A stretch of DNA of 64,000 nt from Sedimenticola_A sp040506425 (GCA_965224515.1 OZ245051.1:3658001-3722000); one strand, 5' to 3'. Counted from the stretch's first letter, positions 18,708-27,766 are shown. The notes: generated from the letters alone by a model not told the origin. Translations and numbers: made by a program.

Positions 18708-19426
18708 GCAGAACCCTTCACTTCAGCATCTTCCGACACAACCCCGGAGACGCCGAAAGCGCGCCCCGAATGGATTCCTTCAAACTGGAAGAGACAACAG
18801 GCATGACCCTGTTCATCGCTCTCAACCAGATCAGGGAAGAGCAGGCCCCGGATCTTGCTTTCGACTTCGTCTGCCGCGCGGGGGTCTGCGGAAGTTGTTC
18901 CATGCTGATCAACGGCCGCCCTGGTCTGGCCTGCCGTACCCTCACCGCAAAACTGCCCGAGAGAATCACCCTGATGCCACTGCCCACTTTCGAGTTGATT
19001 GCCGACCTGTCGGTCAACAGCGGCAAGTGGATGCGTGAAATGAGCGAGCGCCTAGAGACCTGGGTGCACATGGCCGGGGAACCGGACCTGGACGCTCTTG
19101 AGCAGCCAATGGAGCCGGAACTGGCGGAGGCGATTTACGAACTGGACCGCTGCATAGAGTGTGGCTGCTGTGTTGCAGCCTGCGGCACCGCGCAGATGCG
19201 GGAGGATTTCGTGGGTGCCGTGGGTATCAACAAGGTTGCCCGTTTCAAGGCCGACCCAAGAGACTGCAGAGACAATAGCGACTATTACGAAGTCGTTGGT
19301 GACGATGACGGCGTGTTCGGCTGCATGAGTCTGCTCGGCTGCCAGGACATCTGTCCCAAGGAGTTGTCGTTACAAACCCAGATCGCGTTCATCCGGCGAA
19401 AAATGGCCTCTGCCGGTTGGCGCTGA
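18704..19426 (+). CDS. frdB: Fumarate reductase iron-sulfur subunit
   Basis: A 240-residue subunit carrying the [2Fe-2S] ferredoxin domain in the N-terminal half (CRAGVCGSCSMLINGRPGLAC) and the [4Fe-4S]/[3Fe-4S] domain (CIECGCCVAAC; later CMSLLGCQDICPKEL). It relays electrons between the FrdC haems and the FrdA flavin. The ATG overlaps the frdA stop by 4 bp. The gene ends 12 bp from the convergent gene at 19439; no clear terminator hairpin is visible between them. Confidence 0.95.
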   Translation: MSRTLHFSIFRHNPGDAESAPRMDSFKLEETTGMTLFIALNQIREEQAPDLAFDFVCRAGVCGSCSMLINGRPGLACRTLTAKLPERITLMPLPTFELIADLSVNSGKWMREMSERLETWVHMAGEPDLDALEQPMEPELAEAIYELDRCIECGCCVAACGTAQMREDFVGAVGINKVARFKADPRDCRDNSDYYEVVGDDDGVFGCMSLLGCQDICPKELSLQTQIAFIRRKMASAGWR

Positions 19427-19438
19427 GAGGTTCAGTCT

Positions 19439-19861
19439 TTACTCAAAGCCCTTGAAATGCACCTGGGTAGTGTCGCCGCTGTTCTTGAATTGCAGCCATG
19501 CTCCGGTCTCAAACTGCAGTGTTAGGGTCTCACCATCCGATGTCTCCATGACCTGGCAAGCCGAGATCTTCTGCCCCCTGATGCCGTAGCTCTCCCCAAG
19601 ATTGACAAGAGGATAGGAGAACACCCCAGAACTATCGGCTTCACGCTGCTGTGGGGCATCGCTCTGCAGGCGCCAGTGCACAACACCGCCATCAAAATAG
19701 AGCTGGTGCCACGCCCCCGAAAATTTCAGAAATACCACATCCGCCTCATCATTCAAGCGACCGTTGTGGTGATACTGCTGGCAGATCAGCTCTTCACATT
19801 CAATACCGCTGAGATCAGGATGACGACCGTCGATTTTGATCACACCTCCCCCCTTATCCAC
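19439..19861 (-). CDS. Hypothetical protein, 140 residues
   Basis: I do not recognise this protein. It lacks a signal peptide and membrane segments and looks like a soluble mixed beta protein (FLKFSGAWHQLYFDGGVVHWRL; LTLQFETGAWLQFKNSG). The frame starts with GTG; a second GTG six codons later lies just behind a GGGGGAGG stretch, so the exact start is uncertain. It is 34 bp downstream of another short minus-strand gene and probably shares its transcript. Confidence 0.6.
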   Translation of the reverse strand: MDKGGGVIKIDGRHPDLSGIECEELICQQYHHNGRLNDEADVVFLKFSGAWHQLYFDGGVVHWRLQSDAPQQREADSSGVFSYPLVNLGESYGIRGQKISACQVMETSDGETLTLQFETGAWLQFKNSGDTTQVHFKGFE

Positions 19862-19895
19862 CGATCAGTGGACTGTTCCGGTGCGGCTGCACGGA

Positions 19896-20135
19896 TCATT
19901 TCTCGTAGCAGCTTCCCTCTCTGATCCAGACGCCAAACGCCTCGCAGCGAAGCATTTCGTCGCCACTGCAGACATAATCGCCTATGGCGAACTGCTGATC
20001 ATTGAAATAGCAGGCACCGCTCTCCAACTCTGCGTCCAGAGAGAGTGATTCCCGGTCACTGTTATCGAAAATGGGCGAATTCCTCATCTCTGGATCAGGT
20101 GCGCCAACATGAGGTAAATCATTGAGACCACTCAT
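19896..20135 (-). CDS. Small conserved-looking protein, DUF1496-like C-terminus
   Basis: A 79-residue protein with a strong Shine-Dalgarno sequence (GGGAGGAGGGG) directly before its ATG. The C-terminal part (GACYFNDQQFAIGDYVC, then RCEAFGVWIREGSC) carries four cysteines in a pattern reminiscent of DUF1496, whose members are small proteins of unknown function; this match is from memory and weak. No signal peptide is seen. It leads a likely two-gene unit with the hypothetical protein at 19439-19861. Confidence 0.6.
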   Translation of the reverse strand: MSGLNDLPHVGAPDPEMRNSPIFDNSDRESLSLDAELESGACYFNDQQFAIGDYVCSGDEMLRCEAFGVWIREGSCYEK

Positions 20136-20300
20136 ATCCCCTCCTCCCTAAAGAATCGGGATACAACCCTTTCACTTCCAGTATAGGTGACAGAGAGAGC
20201 GCTATTCCCGGAGTTCTCGGACATTTTCGTTTTATTTCAGGAAGCCAGGAACTTCTTCAGTTAATCCCTCTCTCAATAAAAACAGATAAAGGAGAAGAGA

Positions 20301-20720
20301 ATGAAATTCAGAATAATAACCGCCGCCCTGGTACTGCTGCTACCGCTGGGCGCTGCAGCAGAAGATGCCCGCCAACTGGTAAAGATGCCCTCCATGATGC
20401 AGGAACATATGCTGGGCAACATGCGTGATCACCTGCTGGCACTGGATGAGATCCTCGCCCACCTCGCCCAGGACAACCTGGACAAGGCGGCGGACATTGC
20501 AGAGAACCGCCTGGGCATGAGCTCACTGGATGCCCACGGAGCCGATCACATGGCCGGTTTCATGCCCGAGGGCATGCGCTCCACGGGTACCGGCATGCAC
20601 AAGGCCGCCAGCCGCTTCGCCCTGAAGGCCCAGGAGGGTGAGTTGCTGCCGGCATACAAGGCGTTGAAAGAGATCACCGCCTCCTGTGTCGCCTGCCACG
20701 CTGCATACCGGATCAGGTAG
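20301..20720 (+). CDS. Periplasmic cytochrome c'-like protein
   Basis: A 139-residue protein with an N-terminal Sec signal (FRIITAALVLLLPLGAAAED; cleavage after AAA) and a single haem-binding CxxCH at the extreme C-terminus (CVACHAAYR). A C-terminal haem motif after a helical body (HMLGNMRDHLLALDEIL; KALKEITAS) is the arrangement of cytochrome c'-type proteins. It is somewhat divergent, so redox or gas-binding function is likely but not proven. AGGAGAAG precedes the ATG. It converges on mdh across a perfect hairpin. Confidence 0.8.
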   Translation: MKFRIITAALVLLLPLGAAAEDARQLVKMPSMMQEHMLGNMRDHLLALDEILAHLAQDNLDKAADIAENRLGMSSLDAHGADHMAGFMPEGMRSTGTGMHKAASRFALKAQEGELLPAYKALKEITASCVACHAAYRIR

Positions 20721-20739
20721 GGACTGGAAAGTGAAACCC

Positions 20740-20769
20740 GGCGGGATTGAACAGATGCTCAATCCCGCC
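20740..20769. terminator. Hairpin between convergent genes
   Basis: An 11-bp perfect stem (GGCGGGATTGA against TCAATCCCGCC) with an 8-nt loop lies between the cytochrome c'-like gene and mdh, which converge. It lacks a long T-run on either side; a shared bidirectional terminator is the natural reading. Confidence 0.55.
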
Positions 20770-20779
20770 ACGATAAAGC

Positions 20780-21760
20780 CTAGGGCAGCAACTCCTCGAT
20801 GATCGCCCGTTCCCCGCGCAGCTCCTTCTCCGACGCAGCGAGTCGCGATCTGCTCAACTCATCCAACTCCAACCCCTGAACGATCTCGTAGTCACCATTG
20901 CTGCATGTAACGGGATAAGAGAATACAACCCCCTCTTCAATACCGTAACTGCCGTCCGAAGGTACCGCCATACTGACCCAGTCACCTTCCGGCGTCCCAA
21001 GGGCCCAGTTGTGCACGTGATCCACCACCGCGTCGGCAGCAGATGCCGCGGATGAAAGTCCCCTTGCTTCGATAATCTCAGCCCCACGACGCTGAATTCT
21101 GGGTATGAAATGATCAATGGCCCAATCCCGGGTGACCAGTTCCAAGGCTGGTGTGCCGTTTACCTGGCAGTTGCTTACATCGGGGTATTGGGTCATCGAG
21201 TGATTTCCCCAGATGGTCATGCGGGTGATATCCGCCACCAGGTTGTTGGTCTTGTTGGCCAGCTGACCCAGGGCCCGGTTGTGATCCAGGCGTGTCATGG
21301 CGCTGAACTGACTGGGCTTGAGATCCGGCGCATTGGAGAGGGCTATCAGCGCATTGGTGTTTGCCGGATTACCGACCACCAGTACGCGTACATCACCGGA
21401 GGCGTTGTCGTTTATTGCCTTGCCCTGGGCGGAGAAGATCTTGGCGTTCTCGGTGATCAGGTCCTTGCGTTCCATGCCTTTGCTTCTGGGCTTGGCACCG
21501 ATGAGTATGGCGTAATCTGTCTCGCGAAAGGCGATGGCGGGATCGTCGGTAAGAACGATATCGTAGAGCAGCGGAAGAGCGCAGTCCTCCAGTTCCATAC
21601 CGACACCGCTGAGGGAGGAGAGGGCCTGGGGTATCTCCAGCAGTCTCAGAATCACGGGTTGATCAGGGCCGAACATCTCACCTGAGGCAACCCGGAATGC
21701 GAGGGCATAGCCGATGTGTCCGGCAGCGCCGGTAATGCTAACTTTAATGGGGGCTTTCAT
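20780..21760 (-). CDS. mdh: Malate dehydrogenase (NAD-dependent)
   Basis: A 326-residue enzyme of the approximately 325-residue MDH type found in many bacteria, oxidising malate to oxaloacetate. The Rossmann motif is ITGAAGHIGYALAF (9-22). The mobile-loop region IGAKPRSKGMERKDLI (88-103) contains substrate-binding Arg98. The catalytic Asp159/His187 pair lies in MTRLDHNRALGQLA and TIWGNHSMTQYPD. The first loop residue usually arginine in GARPR is lysine here, which is conservative. It shares a carbon pathway with the nearby frd genes (oxaloacetate, malate, fumarate, succinate) but is on the opposite strand. Confidence 0.95.
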   Translation of the reverse strand: MKAPIKVSITGAAGHIGYALAFRVASGEMFGPDQPVILRLLEIPQALSSLSGVGMELEDCALPLLYDIVLTDDPAIAFRETDYAILIGAKPRSKGMERKDLITENAKIFSAQGKAINDNASGDVRVLVVGNPANTNALIALSNAPDLKPSQFSAMTRLDHNRALGQLANKTNNLVADITRMTIWGNHSMTQYPDVSNCQVNGTPALELVTRDWAIDHFIPRIQRRGAEIIEARGLSSAASAADAVVDHVHNWALGTPEGDWVSMAVPSDGSYGIEEGVVFSYPVTCSNGDYEIVQGLELDELSRSRLAASEKELRGERAIIEELLP

Positions 21761-21887
21761 ATCAACGCGATCCTGTTATCAGCTGACTGAATTACCCGAT
21801 AAGTATAATTATGTCCTAGCCCAATGTCAGGAGGGTTTTACTAATTTTTTGCCATTCAGGGGGAAAGCTGACCAATATCAACCCGGG

Positions 21888-22883
21888 TCAGTCGCGCTCG
21901 GAGTCGATGCTTTCCATCAGTTCAGCCGTGTAGCGGGTCCCTGCCACGCGCTCCTCGTTGATCAGTTGATCCAGTTCCCTGACCACACTCTTATCCAGGC
22001 TGATATCGGCCGCCACGGCATTCTCCAGCATGTAGCTCATGTGCTTGGTCCCCGGTATAGGCACCAGGGTTCCATCGGCCTTGGCCAGCAGCCAGGCCAG
22101 GGACAACTGGGCCATGGTGCACTCCAGGGCCTCCGCGATCTCTGCAAACGGAACAAGCAGCTTGGAGTTGCGTTCAAAGTTATCGGGTTCGAAGCGTGGT
22201 CTTCCGATGGTGGAGCGAAGATCATCCTCGGTCATCCGGGTCACATCGACAGCCTTACCGGTTAGAAAGCCCCGCCCCAGGGGAGAGAACGGCACAAAGG
22301 TGACACCAAGTTCCCGGCACGCCTCCAGTATCCTGCGCTCGGGTGTCCTGCTCCAGAGTGAGTACTCAGACTGCAGGGCGGTTACCGGGTGCTCTGCATG
22401 AGCCCTGCGCAGGCTGTCGGTGGAGACCTCCGAGAGGCCGATGGTGCGTATTTTCCCCTCGGCAACCAGCTCCGACAACAGACCCACGCTCTCCTCCACC
22501 GGCACGTCGGGATCCAGACGATGCAGATAGTAAATGTCGATAACATCCGTCTGGAGCCGCCTCAGGCTCTCCTCGCATGTTCTGCGCAACACCTCGGGGC
22601 GGCCGTTAAGTACATTCCCCCCATCTTCGCCTTTGGATACCCCGCACTTGCTGGCCAGCACGAACTCGTTGCGTCTTTTTGCCAAGACCCGCCCGATCAA
22701 CTCCTCGTTATGGCCCATGCCGTACATCGACGCGGTATCGAGAAAGGTGTAGCCGGCATCAAGCGCCTCCTGCAACAGGCGTTCGGACTCGCTATCGTCA
22801 GCAGGCCCGTAACCCATGGACATGTTCATACAGCCGAGGCCGATAGCCGAGACTTCGAAAGGACCTATTTTTCTTGTACGCAT
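21888..22883 (-). CDS. Aldo/keto reductase
   Basis: A 331-residue NADPH-dependent aldo/keto reductase with the complete catalytic tetrad: Asp and Tyr in DTASMYGMGHNEELIG, Lys in EFVLASKCGVSKGE and His in IDIYYLHRLDP. The C-terminal cofactor-binding segment VPIPGTKHMSYMLEN is typical of the AKR11/13-like group. Substrate unknown. It lies 28 bp upstream of nothing on its own strand except the truncated regulator at 22912-23229, which ends just before it. Confidence 0.93.
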   Translation of the reverse strand: MRTRKIGPFEVSAIGLGCMNMSMGYGPADDSESERLLQEALDAGYTFLDTASMYGMGHNEELIGRVLAKRRNEFVLASKCGVSKGEDGGNVLNGRPEVLRRTCEESLRRLQTDVIDIYYLHRLDPDVPVEESVGLLSELVAEGKIRTIGLSEVSTDSLRRAHAEHPVTALQSEYSLWSRTPERRILEACRELGVTFVPFSPLGRGFLTGKAVDVTRMTEDDLRSTIGRPRFEPDNFERNSKLLVPFAEIAEALECTMAQLSLAWLLAKADGTLVPIPGTKHMSYMLENAVAADISLDKSVVRELDQLINEERVAGTRYTAELMESIDSERD

Positions 22884-22911
22884 GACATGACCTTATTAGA
22901 GAGATAGCCGG

Positions 22912-23229
22912 TTATTGGACATTCCAGTTCAAACCCGGAAGTTTATCAAGTGTGCCAAGTCTGGAAAGTAAACTGGATCGCAGCCAATCCTGCAACTTAC
23001 CGGTCAATCCTGGATCACCCAAAGCCTTGATATCACCTTTTGTCACCGCACTGTTAAAACTCTCCTGGCAGGTCCACACTGCCGTCATAGCTGCCAGTGA
23101 ACTTTTAATCAGTACATCGATCTCGTATCCCGGATCTTCAAGGCAGAGATCTATCTCGCCCTCTTCCGGGACCAGCCACCAGTCCCGCGCACCCATGGGG
23201 GCATCGAAGAATTCAGACTGGACAATCAT
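22912..23229 (-). pseudogene. Truncated HxlR-type regulator, C-terminal domain only
   Basis: The 105-residue frame matches only the C-terminal half of HxlR-family regulators that carry an SCP2-like domain: RDWWLVPEEGEIDLCLEDPG, then EIDVLIKSSLAAMTAVWTCQ. A stop codon lies immediately before the first ATG, and I find no winged helix-turn-helix in the 330 bp upstream in any minus-strand frame. I therefore read it as the remnant of a regulator that lost its DNA-binding half. A free-standing SCP2-like protein is less likely. It ends 28 bp before the aldo/keto reductase, which such regulators often control. Confidence 0.6.
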
Positions 23230-23563
23230 TTATCTAATGAGGAAATTTCATCACGGTTTACAGCATCCAATATAACCGCTCTGAAGAATGCGGCAGCGAC
23301 ATTGATTATTACCGGCACTGGTGGCCCTGATGTTTATAAAGGCAAAGATAAAACAGCAGCAATTTAAAACGAATGGACACCCGATTCGTCTCTCCTGCCA
23401 GATACCAGCCCCCGTACTAACTGTAGTTATGCAAGTGGGAGTGATGTGGGAGAGTCATTCACCATGCCCTTTTCAGGTGATCCATTGTGCCTGCCAAAGG
23501 GTCATGGTGTGACTGCTTGAAACCAGCACCATCAATCAGATGAGACTGTGATGTGTTTGTTAT
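23230..23563. other. Intergenic stretch, no gene seen
   Basis: 334 bp between the truncated HxlR frame and the GFA gene. No convincing coding frame, hairpin or repeat. I looked for the missing DNA-binding half of the regulator here and did not find it. Confidence 0.5.
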
Positions 23564-24019
23564 TCACTCGGCCAATTCATGGCCTGATCCTCCCGCCTCC
23601 GACGGCAGGTCCTGGAACTTGGGAAGCCCATCTTTCAGACGATGTACGGATTCCTGGTAATGCACGTGAAACCCAGGCTTGAACTCCAGCCCTTCTATCA
23701 CAACAGCAGGCACATCAATCAAGCCCATGGTTGGATGATCGGTAAACAGATGCCCCCCGCAATCCCTGCACCATTGCCGTTGACTCACGACAGCCTCATC
23801 GCCGGTACCGGGATTTTTGTCAAAAGATGAGATCTGCTCCCTACCCCGGGTTATCTTCATGGCTTCCGGTTTCCAAAGGGTGAAAGCACTCACCGGGCTT
23901 GCAGACCAGTGGCGGCATGAGTTGCAGTGACAGTAGGCCATCGCCTCCGGATTACCGGCCAATTCGAACTGGACTGAACCACAGAAACAACTGCCTTTAT
24001 ACGCGGTTGAACTTGTCAT
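23564..24019 (-). CDS. GFA (CENP-V/glutathione-dependent formaldehyde-activating) family protein
   Basis: A 151-residue zinc-binding protein. Metal cysteines are seen in SCFCGSVQFELAG (9-21), AYCHCNSCRHWSASP (28-42) and QWCRDCGGHLFTDHP (about 82-96), the full GFA set. Most GFA proteins have no proven substrate; the formaldehyde role of the founding member should not be assumed. It stands 72 bp downstream of the nitrilase gene on the same strand. Confidence 0.9.
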   Translation of the reverse strand: MTSSTAYKGSCFCGSVQFELAGNPEAMAYCHCNSCRHWSASPVSAFTLWKPEAMKITRGREQISSFDKNPGTGDEAVVSQRQWCRDCGGHLFTDHPTMGLIDVPAVVIEGLEFKPGFHVHYQESVHRLKDGLPKFQDLPSEAGGSGHELAE

Positions 24020-24091
24020 TGATCTACTCCTGGTTTCTGTTTGGATTTACACAACGGGAAAATCTTTTGTCGGCTATGCGTTGTGAATTTC

Positions 24092-25027
24092 TCATGAGAA
24101 TTTCACAGGGCTCTGAGACTCACGGTTCACGTTAAGCTGAAAGATATCCGGGCGGGAGTAGTGTCCCGTGATGTCCAGGGCCCGACGTGAGATACCCGTT
24201 TTCGACGAATCTATCTCTGCATACAGAATCCCCTGTTCCTGGCGAAACGGCCCCGCCACCAGTTCACCACCTGGATCTATTACCACCGAGTCACCGGGAT
24301 TCACCCACTCGTCAGGATCCGGGTAGATTTCAGCAGCCCCATCAATATCCACCTGCATGTCACTGCCCCGAAGAAGGTTCCCGCTGCCCACAACCCAGCA
24401 CCCGGCCTCCCTTGCGATGTGGCGAAGAGAACTGATCCAGTCGTCGCCACTGTCGTAGGTTGGTGCGAAGTAGATATCGATCCCCTGGGCATAAAGAGCG
24501 TAACGTGCCAGCGGCATGTAGTTTTCCCAACAGATCAGGGTGCCAATCCGTCCACAGGGGGTTTCGACCACATTCAATCCCGATGCGTCGCCAAACCCCC
24601 ACACCATGCGCTCAGGATTGGTTGGCATGAGCTTGCGGTGATGATTCAACAGCTCCCCGGTTGGACCTATGACCACATAGCTGTTGTAGAGGGTGGCACG
24701 GCTATGACTGCTGTCCCGCTCATTCATTCCGCACAGTATGGTTATGCCATGACGCCGGGCAGCCTCGCACAGGGGCTGCAGGTCATCGCCGTCCAGGCTT
24801 ACGGCATTATCGAGCAGGCGCCCATGGAGGGTCTCGCTGAGCCCCCAGTCTCCACCGGGCCTGAGTCTCCAGACCCATGCCGGGTAACCGGAAACATAGG
24901 CCTCTGGAAAGACCACCATCTCCGCACCCTGGCTTACTGCTTCATCCACATATTCAACTGCCCTTTGGAGGGTTTTTTCCCGGTCCAGGTATACCGGTGG
25001 TGCCTGCACAATAGCCAACTTGCTCAT
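24092..25027 (-). CDS. Nitrilase-family carbon-nitrogen hydrolase
   Basis: A 311-residue hydrolase with the catalytic triad Glu42 (VVFPEAYVSGYP), Lys132 (NHHRKLMPTNPERMVWG) and Cys166 (IGTLICWENYMPLARYALY). The CWENYMPL context and YDSGDDW loop are those of true nitrilases, which convert nitriles to carboxylates and ammonia, rather than of amidases. Cytoplasmic, usually a helical oligomer. It leads the small nitrilase-GFA unit. Confidence 0.92.
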   Translation of the reverse strand: MSKLAIVQAPPVYLDREKTLQRAVEYVDEAVSQGAEMVVFPEAYVSGYPAWVWRLRPGGDWGLSETLHGRLLDNAVSLDGDDLQPLCEAARRHGITILCGMNERDSSHSRATLYNSYVVIGPTGELLNHHRKLMPTNPERMVWGFGDASGLNVVETPCGRIGTLICWENYMPLARYALYAQGIDIYFAPTYDSGDDWISSLRHIAREAGCWVVGSGNLLRGSDMQVDIDGAAEIYPDPDEWVNPGDSVVIDPGGELVAGPFRQEQGILYAEIDSSKTGISRRALDITGHYSRPDIFQLNVNRESQSPVKFS

Positions 25028-25224
25028 ATTGTTTCCTCTGCCTGGCAGCCCACAGACTGCACAATTATTCGAATTGAGTTCAGGTATAGCGGGAAACAGC
25101 AGCGGTTTTACGAATGATCGACGAACAAATCACGAAGAAAATATTTTCCGAAGATAATCAATATATTGCAGATCATACCGAGGAATGAGCAGCAGACTGA
25201 ATCTGCCGATAGAATCTGGGGGGA

Positions 25225-26871
25225 TTATCGCTTATTGAGACCCAGCGGAGAGAGGGTGTTGAGCAGACTTTCCCTCTGCCCCTCATCTGTCATGGGATAG
25301 GTCAGAAGCCATCTGCCCAGATTAAAATCCTCTTGAAGCGCAAGGATCTCTTCCGCCTCCCAGGCCGCACCCTCCCGGTCACCAGAGGATTCAAGTACCG
25401 CGGCCAGGTAGATATGGGCCTCCAGGCTGGCCGAATTTCGTTCCAGGGCCTGGTGGAGATTGATCAGGGCCTGGTCCCACTCCTGCAGAAAAAAGTAGGC
25501 ACGGCCGAGCACCATGTAATAGAGATACCCTGCCTCAGGGTTGAGACGCATCGCAGCACGAATCAACTGTGGGGTTTCTTCAGTGCGTCCCATATAGGTG
25601 CTGACCCCGCCTTTCAGGGCATAGGCATCGGCAAAAGATCGATCCAGGGATATGGCCTTGTCCAGCAGTTCAATGGCCTTGTCATGCTGTCGCTGCTGGG
25701 CACTGACATAAGCAAGAACCCAGTAGACTTCGGGGATTTCAGAATCGATCTGCAATGCAGTGCGGGCCATTGACCGGGCATTTTCCAAGGCCACCCGGGT
25801 ATCCGGCACCCATTGATTCCTGTAATCCGCCGCAATGCTCAGTGCCAGCCCCGCATAAGCCCTGGCAAAACCGGGATCCTGGTCAATTGCCTGGCGGTAG
25901 AGCTGCCGGGCCTTACCGTTTTCCTCTTTCTGTCGCGCCAGCAGCAGAGACTGGGCTCGCAGAAAATACTCGTAGGCCTGCACGTTATTGGTATAGCGAC
26001 GCGACAGGCGCTGAAGTTCCGCTTCGCTCACCTTGAGAGAGAGGGTCGATGCAATATGCGAACTGATCTCTTCCTGGATCTGAAACAGATTATCGAAGGG
26101 CCGATGATAGCGTTCCGACCAGATCTGGCGTCCTGTATCAGAATCGAACAGGTGGACATGAACCCGCAGTTGATCCCCCATTCGCTGCACCTCTCCAGAG
26201 GCTTGGTAGCGTGCCGCTGTTTTCCCGGGCTCATCGCTTTTCTGGCCCATGATGGAACGTGATCCAATTACCCATAGGCCCGAGAGCTTTGAAAGATCGG
26301 TAATCAGGTCAAAGGTCAGCCCCTGGGCGAGATAGGCCTGGGATTCGTCCCCCCCAAGCAGGACAAAAGGATGCACTGTGAGTGTGGGAACACTCTCTAC
26401 AGATACCACTTTAACCGGCGCTGGTGTTTCACCGGGTGAAAAGTAGATAACAGAAATGACCAGGAGAAAGAGCGCCAGCCCCAGAAAGGCATACAATCCG
26501 CGGGATCCACTGGTGTTGCTACGGGTCTTTCCGGCGGCGCCCTGCCTGAGCCTCACTTCGGTACACAAGCGGTAGCCTCGTTTGGGGACAGTCTGGATAT
26601 AACGGGCGTTTTTTGCGCTGTCCCCCAGTGCCTTGCGTAACTTGATGACTGCCTGGGTAAGGGTGTCATCGCTGACTACAACACCGGGCCAAAGAGCATC
26701 AAACAACTCTTCCCTGCTGACAGTCTTGCCGGCGTTTTCAGCCAGGTAAACCAACAACGCCATGACCTTGGGTTCGAGCTGAACCAGGTCATCTGTGCGG
26801 TGTATTTCATTATCCGGCGGGACTACGCGCCACTCACCGACACTGAAAATTTCTGATGAATATTGATTCAA
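25225..26871 (-). CDS. CadC-like membrane transcriptional regulator with TPRs
   Basis: A 548-residue regulator: OmpR/CadC-type winged helix at about 10-105 (LEPKVMALLVYLAENAG, DTLTQAVIKLRKALGD, YIQTVPKRGYRL), one TM helix at about 127-146 (AFLGLALFLLVISVIYF), a TolB-like region also seen beside class III cyclases (YLAQGLTFDLITDLSKLSGL) and C-terminal TPR repeats (from about 300; YYMVLGRAYFFLQEWDQAL). It binds DNA in the cytoplasm while sensing outside. The start is a TTG with AGGGA in good position; no in-frame ATG precedes the winged helix. Target unknown. Confidence 0.88.
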   Translation of the reverse strand: MNQYSSEIFSVGEWRVVPPDNEIHRTDDLVQLEPKVMALLVYLAENAGKTVSREELFDALWPGVVVSDDTLTQAVIKLRKALGDSAKNARYIQTVPKRGYRLCTEVRLRQGAAGKTRSNTSGSRGLYAFLGLALFLLVISVIYFSPGETPAPVKVVSVESVPTLTVHPFVLLGGDESQAYLAQGLTFDLITDLSKLSGLWVIGSRSIMGQKSDEPGKTAARYQASGEVQRMGDQLRVHVHLFDSDTGRQIWSERYHRPFDNLFQIQEEISSHIASTLSLKVSEAELQRLSRRYTNNVQAYEYFLRAQSLLLARQKEENGKARQLYRQAIDQDPGFARAYAGLALSIAADYRNQWVPDTRVALENARSMARTALQIDSEIPEVYWVLAYVSAQQRQHDKAIELLDKAISLDRSFADAYALKGGVSTYMGRTEETPQLIRAAMRLNPEAGYLYYMVLGRAYFFLQEWDQALINLHQALERNSASLEAHIYLAAVLESSGDREGAAWEAEEILALQEDFNLGRWLLTYPMTDEGQRESLLNTLSPLGLNKR

Positions 26872-27287
26872 TCACTCATCCCTGGTTCGAACCGGTATCT
26901 ATAATGTAGAACAATCGACAGCGCTCTGAGTATCTCACCAGGTCAGTTTACACCTTGAATGTAAACAAACAGTATTTCCACAGATAGCAAGCGGGTACCA
27001 ATGATCCCGGCTGCCAGATTCATACCGCGATACATTTCAAGGGAATCAACTGGATTATCAGGCCAATACTGACTAAAGGCGACGTTCCTGGCTTAACCTT
27101 AATATCATTGCCGTTGAAGTCGGACGTTGATCTTGTGCGCCGAAACAGTCAGGGAACGGCCAGAAGCGCTCATACACTGCTCAAGAAAAGGACCTGTCCC
27201 CTGAATCTCCTGAAATTCAGGCACAGTGCTGCACATGGAATCCGTATTCGTAATATCATGTACAGCACTAAACAAAGAGGAGGCAAA
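26872..27287. other. Intergenic stretch between divergent genes
   Basis: 416 bp between the CadC-like regulator and a small membrane protein gene. It must hold both promoters. A TATAAT-like element sits near 26901 but I cannot assign a matching -35. The only clear structure is the hairpin at 27225-27269. Confidence 0.45.
27225..27269 (+). other. Long hairpin just upstream of a small membrane protein gene
   Basis: Arms AGTGCTGCACATG and CATGTACAGCACT pair over 13 bp with one mismatch around a 19-nt loop. The structure ends about 9 bp before the Shine-Dalgarno sequence of the gene starting at 27288, so it could influence translation or be an operator. Confidence 0.5.
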
Positions 27288-27548
27288 ATGAACGAGCAAC
27301 TGCGCCGGGTGGAGTCAGAACCCTCAAAGACCAAAAGTAACGATACCGACCGAAAACTGTGGGTGGTGGCGACATTGGCGTTTTGGGTCTCGCTGGCGAT
27401 TACAATAGCGACCTTAGTGGTGACCGGCAAGATCAACCTGGTATTGGCTTCTATCACTCTCGGAACAATGATTCTCGGTATCTGGCTCAAGGCCCGCTAT
27501 CAGTTGAAACAACGAAAAGACGGTGATCACAGTAATGATTCAACCTGA
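27288..27548 (+). CDS. Small membrane protein, two TM helices
   Basis: An 86-residue protein with a hydrophilic N-terminus and two predicted membrane helices (LWVVATLAFWVSLAITIATL and INLVLASITLGTMILGIWL) ending in a charged tail. I do not recognise the family. The ATG at 27288 has an excellent AGAGGAGG site; a longer in-frame start at 27108 has none. It has no partner gene on its strand. Confidence 0.7.
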   Translation: MNEQLRRVESEPSKTKSNDTDRKLWVVATLAFWVSLAITIATLVVTGKINLVLASITLGTMILGIWLKARYQLKQRKDGDHSNDST

Positions 27549-27766
27549 CTGACTGATAAAAAGATCAGCAGCGTTTGCGTGTGGTTCTGTTCAGGGTCGT
27601 TTGCGGTCTGTTGCTTTGCAGAACCATAGCGTCTGCTTTCACCTCAAGAAGCAGGGGTATGCCCTGAGATCACCTGATAATGACTGGTCAGATCAGATCT
27701 GGATTTTCAATCTCATCTGATCGCCCCGGAACATGAACCTTGCCCCGCCCAAAGACTGTAATATTT

